DNA of 5,559 nucleotides. Source: JAMCXS01 sp964459065. Its GTDB lineage: Bacteria; Acidobacteriota; Terriglobia; UBA7540. Under the pieces are notes generated by a model. That model was given only the letters and a program-made list of their open reading frames with translations, had not been told where the DNA came from and made no database searches. Below, in pieces: positions 1 through 3,961 of the stretch (position 1 is the stretch's first letter; the number at the start of each line of letters is the position of its first letter). Location: positions 1 through 5,559 of the forward strand of contig CAYWMN010000247.1 in the NCBI GenBank assembly GCA_964459065.1, read 5' to 3'. A program made the position numbers and the translations under genes.

Positions 1-591
1 GCCGAGGCCGCCGTACTCCTGCGGAATGAGGATGCCGAAGTAGCCGAGCTCGCCGAGCCGCTGGCGCAGCTCCAGCGGAATCTCGCCCTGGACCGGGTCG
101 AGCTTGTTCGCGATCGGCAGCACCTCCTTCATCGCGATCTCGCGCGCCGCATCGGAAGACAGTGAAGCGCCGGCCCGCGCCTCGGGGATTTCATGGTCAA
201 ATCCCACAACCTGCCCCTGGGTACTCACGTCGACGCTGAACTCTTCTTCCTGTTGCGGCCTGAACCAGCGGTTGGACCAGCGCCACAAGTGAATGGGACC
301 ACCGGCCAGCTTATTCATCCTGGCCAGGCCCTGGGTGCGCTCCAGATAGAGTTTAGTTTGATCGTCGTACTGGAATATGGCGGCGTGCCGGTAATTCTTG
401 ATGTGAAAACCGCGCGAGTCGAGAAACCTGGAGGCGATCGACGCGGATTCGGAGCGGGTGATTCGAAGGCGAAGGGAGGCCTCGGGAAACGCCCTGGAAA
501 AGTATTTGATCCCGATCACCATCGACACGGCGGCGATGGCAAGCGCCAGGACAATGATCTTGTATTCACGGCGAGTGAGTTTGACAGGCAT
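1..591 (-). CDS. Partial CPBP-protease-like N-terminal domain joined in frame to an acyl-CoA dehydrogenase N-terminus (probable chimera)
   Basis: The frame is open from ATG at 591 to the left edge (197 codons, no stop). Residues 1-10 are basic, 11-31 form one membrane helix, and 40-148 look like the extracytoplasmic N-terminal domain found, from memory, on acidobacterial CPBP (Abi/CAAX) intramembrane metalloproteases: SRGFHIKNYRHAAIFQYDD, YLERTQGLARMN, LWRWSNRWFRPQQEEEF and QVVGFDHEIPEARAGASL. From about residue 150 the sequence instead reads as an acyl-CoA dehydrogenase N-terminus: KEVLPIANKLDPVQGEIP, then LGELGYFGILIPQEYGGLG. The join falls at the string AREIA, which fits both families. By hand count GC3 is about 72% before the join and about 95% after it. 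The CPBP catalytic motifs (EExxxR, HxxxH) are not in the window. The CPBP assignment is moderate and the dehydrogenase assignment strong. The annotation should not be trusted as one protein. The start has only a weak AAGAG-like ribosome site but is the natural N-terminus before the helix. Confidence 0.7.
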   Translation of the reverse strand, partial: MPVKLTRREYKIIVLALAIAAVSMVIGIKYFSRAFPEASLRLRITRSESASIASRFLDSRGFHIKNYRHAAIFQYDDQTKLYLERTQGLARMNKLAGGPIHLWRWSNRWFRPQQEEEFSVDVSTQGQVVGFDHEIPEARAGASLSSDAAREIAMKEVLPIANKLDPVQGEIPLELRQRLGELGYFGILIPQEYGGLG

Positions 592-635
592 GATGATCTC
601 TTGCCGGCGGAAATTCCCGCAACCCTGCGCCGAGG

Positions 636-644
636 ATTATATCA
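636..644 (-). promoter_or_regulatory. Extended -10 promoter of the leftmost gene
   Basis: The minus strand reads TGATATAAT, a perfect TGn extended -10 with a perfect TATAAT (636-641). The expected start of transcription is near 629, giving a leader of about 38 nt before the ATG at 591. No good -35 hexamer lies 16-18 nt upstream, which is usual for extended -10 promoters. Just upstream on the plus strand lies the small palindrome GCCGTAAACGGC (664-675). Inside the leader lies the near-palindrome GCGGAAATTCCCGC (607-620). Either could be an operator, but neither is demonstrated. Confidence 0.5.
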
Positions 645-734
645 GCCGTTCCGCTTGCGAACAGCCGTAAACGGCAGGCCAGCGGGGAAAATAAGATTGA
701 ACCGCTACGCCCAAGCCTGCTCCCGGGCAGCTCG

Positions 735-1178
735 CTATCTCAAGCGCTTCACCATCACCCAGGCAGCCAGCCCGTCGGAATAGTAGTGGTCCACCTTGTC
801 CGCCTTCCGGTATCCCCGGCTTTCGTAAAACTTCTGAGCGCTCAGGTTGTCCTCGGCGGTCTCCAGGCAGATCAACGCCACTTTGGCCTTTCGGGCCCAG
901 GCTTCGGCAGCATCCATCAAAGAAGTCGCCACGCCCCGCCGCCTCCAGGCCTCGCGAACGTCAAGCGTAATAATATGACCCACGCGGTCCGGCTGGCGGT
1001 TGGCAACCACAAATCCTGAAATCTTGCCGTCGGATTCGGCAATCCAGGTCATCGAAGACCGGTGGCTGATGAAGCTTGCCAGTTCCTCGCGCGAATACGC
1101 AATCTCCGGCGAGAAACAACTCTGGTCAATCTCATAAAGAGTCGGAAGATCGGAAGGCTCAAATCGACGCACGATCAT
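735..1178 (-). CDS. GNAT-family N-acetyltransferase, RimI-like
   Basis: The product is a 147-aa single-domain GNAT, the usual length for RimI-type enzymes, which transfer acetyl from acetyl-CoA to a protein N-terminal or other primary amine. Visible landmarks: N-terminal IVRRFEPSDLPTLYEID (residues 2-18); beta strands with KISGFVVA (52-59); IITLDVREAWRRRGVATSLM (69-88), which holds the acetyl-CoA-binding motif A (RRRGVA, the R/QxxGxG/A pattern); and the C-terminal ETAEDNLSAQKFYESRGY (106-123), where Tyr118 matches the catalytic Tyr of the family. The frame stays open upstream to an ATG at 1325. That 49-residue extension has no GNAT character and would start inside a hairpin region, so 1178 is preferred. 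It is cytoplasmic. There is no ribosomal-protein or tsaB/tsaD neighbour, so calling it the true S18-acetylating RimI is not justified. Substrate unknown. Confidence 0.88.
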   Translation of the reverse strand: MIVRRFEPSDLPTLYEIDQSCFSPEIAYSREELASFISHRSSMTWIAESDGKISGFVVANRQPDRVGHIITLDVREAWRRRGVATSLMDAAEAWARKAKVALICLETAEDNLSAQKFYESRGYRKADKVDHYYSDGLAAWVMVKRLR

Positions 1179-1194
1179 GTCATCCCAGGGGATG

Positions 1195-1233
1195 AATATA
1201 ATCCGGACAAGGGCCCCCGCGCAACTTTGTCCG
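1195..1233 (-). promoter_or_regulatory. Candidate promoter of the GNAT gene with an overlapping inverted repeat
   Basis: On the minus strand, TATATT (1195-1200, 5 of 6 to TATAAT) lies 18 nt from TTGCGC (1219-1224, 3 of 6 to TTGACA). A perfect 7-bp inverted repeat, CGGACAA (1204-1210) and TTGTCCG (1227-1233) with a 16-nt spacer, surrounds the -35 element. This is the geometry expected of an operator for a dimeric regulator, although it could equally be chance. The predicted leader is only about 10 nt. Confidence 0.4.
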
Positions 1234-1290
1234 TTCCATTTGCCGCCTCCAGGCCACGGGCGGAGAGCTCCCAACAAACCTGACAGGGGG

Positions 1291-1332
1291 AAATAAGAAA
1301 ATAAGGCCCGGGACGATGGATCCATTGAGGGC
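1291..1332 (-). terminator. Possible terminator after the envelope-protein gene
   Basis: Starting 5 nt past the TAG at 1338-1340, the minus strand has GCCC (1332-1329) pairing with GGGC (1309-1306). Between them is the perfect 10-bp palindrome ATGGATCCAT (1316-1325), and after them the T-rich run CTTATTTTCTTATTT. The outer stem is only 4 bp, so this is weak, but the hairpin followed by a U-rich tail is in the right place. Confidence 0.3.
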
Positions 1333-1337
1333 GCCGG

Positions 1338-1808
1338 CTAACGTTGCGCTTGCCGGATGCTTTGGAACAGATGCGTCACAATCTCAGCGGCCGACTTATC
1401 GACCGCTTTGCCGAGCCCCGGAGGATTCCATGGAACATACACCACATCCTGCCAAACCGGGGCTCCGCTCACTCTCTTGGTGAGGTACACTTCCGAGTGC
1501 AGATGTTTCAAGCGGCTGGATCGAAAGCAGGTTCCGCGCAGGACGGCATCAGCGTCCTTGGGCTTATCAACCACCCGAAGCATGGTTGACCCGGCAAGAT
1601 CCTCACGGATCTTTTCGCTGAGCTTATGGTCAATGGATTCGATATAAATCTTCCGCACACTCAGAAGCCTTTTTCGGTTGACGGTCCTGCCCGTGCCCGG
1701 GCCGCCGAGCGTCGGGGTGCTGGGGCCGAGTGTCGGCCTTCGCTGCTGGCAGAACGCCGGCGGCGCCGAGGCTAGAAAAATCAGCACCATGGCCACCAGA
1801 GGCTTCAT
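1338..1808 (-). CDS. Secreted or lipoprotein-like envelope protein of unknown function
   Basis: The product is a 156-aa precursor. Residues 1-20 (MKPLVAMVLIFLASAPPAFC) form a signal peptide with a long hydrophobic core. Cleavage after Cys20 by signal peptidase I is likely; the PAFC end is a poor lipobox, so lipidation is doubtful. Next comes a Pro/Gly-rich linker with PTLG repeated (residues 26-40). A mixed alpha/beta domain follows: RKIYIESID (52-60), a helix around 62-73, LRVVDKPKDADAVLRG (77-92), VYLTKR (107-112) and WQDVVYVPW (119-127), ending in a helix. The strand-helix-strand-ADAVLxG pattern recalls periplasmic components such as LptE or LpoB/CsgG-like folds, but this is only shape, not a family match. 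The start at 1808 is fixed by AGGAGG 6 nt upstream; an in-frame ATG at 1826 lies upstream of that site. Cys20 and Cys94 are the only cysteines. I do not recognise the family. Confidence 0.75.
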   Translation of the reverse strand: MKPLVAMVLIFLASAPPAFCQQRRPTLGPSTPTLGGPGTGRTVNRKRLLSVRKIYIESIDHKLSEKIREDLAGSTMLRVVDKPKDADAVLRGTCFRSSRLKHLHSEVYLTKRVSGAPVWQDVVYVPWNPPGLGKAVDKSAAEIVTHLFQSIRQAQR

Positions 1809-1814
1809 CTTGCC

Positions 1815-1820
1815 CCTCCT
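1815..1820 (-). promoter_or_regulatory. Ribosome binding site that fixes the start at 1808
   Basis: The minus strand reads AGGAGG followed by 6 nt (GGCAAG) and ATG. The alternative ATG at 1826 lies upstream of this site and would place it inside the coding sequence, so the shorter reading with an immediate signal peptide is preferred. Confidence 0.7.
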
Positions 1821-1991
1821 GCGCACAGGGATATTTTTTAGTCTATCAGAAACTTCTTAGAGAAAACGGTGGAATCGTCCTACCCCTCGCCAGGCAGATC
1901 TCGCGGCCCCGAGCGTGGCAAATTGTACCCGCAACGGCAGGGCGCACCGGGGGTGAATCTTTAATTTTAGCGGTAAGATGGGAAGAATTTT

Positions 1992-2007
1992 TGGGCAAAA
2001 GCGCCCA
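1992..2007 (-). terminator. Weak hairpin downstream of the basic coiled-coil gene
   Basis: TGGGC (1992-1996) and GCCCA (2003-2007) form a perfect 5-bp stem with a 6-nt loop, 10 nt past the stop of the gene at 2018. On the minus strand it is followed by AAAAATTCTT rather than a T run, so it is not a standard intrinsic terminator. The rest of the 209-nt gap (1809-2017) holds a lone TACAAT (minus strand, 1922-1927) that could be a -10 for the next gene, with no matching -35. Confidence 0.2.
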
Positions 2008-2017
2008 GCGGTTCTTC

Positions 2018-2332
2018 TTAGTGGTAGAGTTTGCCCCAGCCTGCTTTCCATAATCGGTTGCGGTCTTTCAGCTTCTGCATCTCTTCCTTTTGACGCTCCC
2101 TCAACTTCCGTTTTTCGTTTTGCAATTGGTGCTTCATCTGCAACCGCGCAGCGCGCGTGAGCCACGCGTTTTTCAGGGATTGTCTGGAATACCGTTGTTT
2201 CAACTTGAGGGCCTTGCGCTCCTGCTTCTGGCGAAGTTTAAGAATTTCCATGTTGCGGGAGCGGCCCTGGGCGGCCGGCGACGCAACCGCCAGGAAACCC
2301 GCCAGCAGAATCAGTGTGAAAAGTTTCCGCAT
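2018..2332 (-). CDS. Small, very basic secreted coiled-coil protein, function unknown
   Basis: The product is a 104-aa precursor. Residues 1-23 (MRKLFTLILLAGFLAVASPA, then AQG) are a clear Sec signal peptide. The mature part (24-104) is one long predicted helix rich in Lys, Arg, Gln, Leu and Glu. By hand count it has 27 K/R against 7 D/E in 81 residues, a net charge near +20, with no cysteine and almost no proline or glycine before the last few residues. Two segments resemble each other, KLRQKQERKALKLKQR (32-47) and KLRERQKEEMQKLKDR (76-91), with 8 of 16 identical, suggesting an internal repeat. The GAGGAGG ribosome site 4 nt before the ATG makes it a real gene. It lies alone between two hairpins or gaps. 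Binding a polyanion (nucleic acid, LPS, cell-wall polymer) in the periplasm would suit the charge, but that is inference. No family recognised. Confidence 0.75.
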   Translation of the reverse strand: MRKLFTLILLAGFLAVASPAAQGRSRNMEILKLRQKQERKALKLKQRYSRQSLKNAWLTRAARLQMKHQLQNEKRKLRERQKEEMQKLKDRNRLWKAGWGKLYH

Positions 2333-2336
2333 TCCG

Positions 2337-2343
2337 CCTCCTC
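2337..2343 (-). promoter_or_regulatory. Strong ribosome binding site of the basic coiled-coil gene
   Basis: GAGGAGG on the minus strand sits 4 nt before the ATG at 2332. It supports translation of this small frame and selects the start that gives an intact signal peptide. Confidence 0.7.
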
Positions 2344-2359
2344 AAATACCTATTCACTC

Positions 2360-2385
2360 TATCGGCTGCCTTCCCTGAACCGATA
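2360..2385. other. Dyad TATCGG-N14-CCGATA upstream of the basic coiled-coil gene
   Basis: A perfect 6-bp inverted repeat (2360-2365 and 2380-2385) lies 28-53 nt upstream of the ATG at 2332, where a promoter is expected. A weak -10-like TAGAGT (minus, 2356-2361) touches its edge. It may be an operator or a hairpin in the leader; there is no T run that would make it a terminator. Confidence 0.3.
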
Positions 2386-2453
2386 AGCGGATATTGAAAC
2401 TTGCGGAATGCAGGTCCGGGTTACAGGTCACAATCCTGGAAATCAGCGGAGTC

Positions 2454-2473
2454 AAAAGCCGTCGACCCGGCTT
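2454..2473 (-). terminator. Probable intrinsic terminator of the DUF1501 gene
   Basis: The minus strand reads AAGCCG, loop GGTCGA, CGGCTT, then TTG: a perfect 6-bp stem running into a short T run (four T in total, two of them in the stem). It begins 44 nt after the TGA at 2517-2519. The short U tract limits confidence, but position and strand are right, and it would separate this gene from the one at 2332. Confidence 0.45.
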
Positions 2474-2516
2474 CATTGAGGCGGGAAACATTCCGACCGC
2501 GGCGAACCGGGCGTGT

Positions 2517-3722
2517 TCAACCCAGGAAGCCCCTGAATTTCGCCGGAGAAACGGTATAGCCGGGGAACATTTGGCCGGTATCCTGCGCGCCCAGGTGCCG
2601 CACGGCAACTTCCGCAAGAACGTCGCGGAAGTCCGTCGTCACCCCCAAGCCCCCATCCTCGTGGAGTTGTCCCGGGCCCAATCCCGGCCAGCGGCCATAG
2701 ACTTTTCCGCCCTTCACCGGGCCGCCCACGACAAACATCGCGTTGCCATGGCCGTGGTCTGTGCCCCGGTTGCCGTTCTCGCGCGCGGCGCGGCCAAACT
2801 CCGACATCGTAAGAACTAAGACGCTCTCCATGCGGCGCCCCAGGTCCTGATGAAAGGCCGCCAGGGAGTCGCCCAACTGCTGCAGGTTATTCGCCAGTTG
2901 TCCCTCCACGCCGCCCTCGTTCGCGTGGGTATCCCAGCCGCCCGCCTCCACAAAGGCTGCTTCCAGGCCCACGCCGGCCTTGATCAGCCAGGCCACCTGC
3001 TGCAGCGCATTGCCCAGCCGGCCCTCCGGATACCGTGCCCCGTTGGCCGGCGCATACCCGTGCGCTGCAAGCCGCCGCAGCGTCCGAATTGCTTCCAGGT
3101 TTCCCCCGGCGGGCTTTGTCGACGACACGCCGGCAGAGCGGAAGTCCGTGAGGTTATCGAGCCCCAGGCAAGACGCCCGCCCCCTGAGCGTGAGCGGCAG
3201 GCGCGTACCAAGCGCGACCGCCCGGAAAGGCGTGGCGCCGGCCGTTGGATTAGCCTCAAGGTAACGGTTCAGCCAGCCATCCCGGGTCGACCTCACACCG
3301 GGCGTCGCCGTTTCCGCGTAGTCCCGGGCCTCAAAGTGCGAGCGCGTGTTATCCGGCGAACCAACGGCGTGAATCACGGCCAGCTGCCGCGCATCGAACA
3401 ACGGTTTCATTGAGGCCAGGCTCGGATGGAGCCCAAAGAACCCGTCCAGGTCGATGGCGGTTCGGCCATCCCGGGCGCGGGCGTCGCGCGGCGCGGGAAT
3501 AGCGATCGTCGGCCGCAGGGAAAAATAATCCTTTTCTCCGAAGGGAATCACCATGTTCAGGCCGTCCGCCCCGCCGCCTTGAAACAGGACCACCAGAACC
3601 TTTCGGCCGCCCGCCCTCTTGCCGGGCAAGGCAGATGCCGTCCGGCGCATCAGGCGAGGAGCCGCCGCGCCGAACAGGCTGAGCCCCGCAGACTTCAGAA
3701 ACGAGCGCCTCGTCACCGCCAT
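2517..3722 (-). CDS. DUF1501 family protein with Tat signal
   Basis: The product is a 401-aa full-length member, close to the usual size of about 400-450 aa. The N-terminus has a textbook twin-arginine motif, TRRSFLK (residues 4-10), a hydrophobic stretch, and a likely cleavage after ASA (29-31), so it is exported folded. The domain follows: KVLVVLFQGGGADGLN (41-56), NTRSHFEARDYAE (125-137), DGWLNRYLEANP (148-159), GGWDTHANEG (261-270), VLTMSEFGRAARENG (303-317), TDHGHGNAMFVVGG (321-334) and TTDFRDVLAEV (362-372). The conserved Asp/His-rich blocks recall the alkaline-phosphatase/sulfatase fold and suggest a metal site, but the reaction is not known. DUF1501 genes in Acidobacteriota and Planctomycetota usually sit beside a DUF1800 gene; none is seen on either side here. 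The ribosome site GAGGTG lies 4 nt before the ATG. A probable terminator lies downstream, and a divergent permease gene lies 239 nt upstream. Confidence 0.92.
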   Translation of the reverse strand: MAVTRRSFLKSAGLSLFGAAAPRLMRRTASALPGKRAGGRKVLVVLFQGGGADGLNMVIPFGEKDYFSLRPTIAIPAPRDARARDGRTAIDLDGFFGLHPSLASMKPLFDARQLAVIHAVGSPDNTRSHFEARDYAETATPGVRSTRDGWLNRYLEANPTAGATPFRAVALGTRLPLTLRGRASCLGLDNLTDFRSAGVSSTKPAGGNLEAIRTLRRLAAHGYAPANGARYPEGRLGNALQQVAWLIKAGVGLEAAFVEAGGWDTHANEGGVEGQLANNLQQLGDSLAAFHQDLGRRMESVLVLTMSEFGRAARENGNRGTDHGHGNAMFVVGGPVKGGKVYGRWPGLGPGQLHEDGGLGVTTDFRDVLAEVAVRHLGAQDTGQMFPGYTVSPAKFRGFLG

Positions 3723-3763
3723 GTTTCACCTCGTAAAGATCCATCCCGCTTCCGCGATTCCCT

Positions 3764-3793
3764 ATTAATGCCTTTGGAAGCCGCCGGATGCAA
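3764..3793 (-). promoter_or_regulatory. Weak candidate promoter of the DUF1501 gene
   Basis: The minus strand has TTGCAT (3788-3793, 4 of 6 to TTGACA), an 18-nt spacer and ATTAAT (3764-3769, 4 of 6 to TATAAT), about 42 nt upstream of the ATG at 3722. It lies in the 239-nt divergent gap with the permease. Both hexamers are imperfect. Confidence 0.28.
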
Positions 3794-3882
3794 GCCATAA
3801 TCGGGCCGCCGCCACCGCGCCTCCAAGGTCCTGAGGGCCCCCGGCGCAAGTCCCGGCCGCGGCGGAAAGGCTAAATCATCCC

Positions 3883-3911
3883 TTGACTTATCATCCACAG
3901 CGGCCCATCAT
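3883..3911 (+). promoter_or_regulatory. Candidate sigma70-type promoter of the permease gene
   Basis: TTGACT (3883-3888, 5 of 6 to TTGACA) is followed after exactly 17 nt by CATCAT (3906-3911, 4 of 6 to TATAAT). Transcription would begin near 3918, leaving a leader of about 44 nt before the ATG at 3962. The spacing and the good -35 make it the best candidate in this divergent region. Confidence 0.4.
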
Positions 3912-3961
3912 GCAGCTTTTACCGCCTGCAGGAGTTAGAAACTACCATCGGGATAGTTCTG

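Noticed and set aside
193..783. Plus-strand open frame of 196 codons
   Set aside because: It lies antisense to the CPBP-like gene, its promoter and the end of the GNAT gene, and its translation has no recognisable domain; the minus-strand frame has clear protein family character.
1179..1325. N-terminal extension of the GNAT gene from an ATG at 1325
   Set aside because: The added 49 residues do not look like GNAT sequence, they would cover the candidate promoter, and the family's normal N-terminus starts at 1178.
1316..1325. Palindrome ATGGATCCAT considered as a standalone protein-binding site
   Set aside because: It sits just after a stop codon within a hairpin followed by a U-rich tail, so a role in termination is simpler.
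1857..2165. Minus-strand frame of 102 codons overlapping the basic coiled-coil gene
   Set aside because: It overlaps a gene with a strong ribosome site and signal peptide in another frame; its own product shows no signal, domain or ribosome site.
2354..2617. Minus-strand frame of 87 codons overlapping the end of the DUF1501 gene
   Set aside because: It is out of frame with the DUF1501 C-terminus and runs through the probable terminator and dyad; no recognisable protein features.
3349..3898. Minus-strand frames covering the DUF1501 start and divergent gap, checked for a DUF1800 remnant
   Set aside because: Arg/Gly/Pro-rich low-information translations typical of GC-rich shadow frames, with no DUF1800-like segment.
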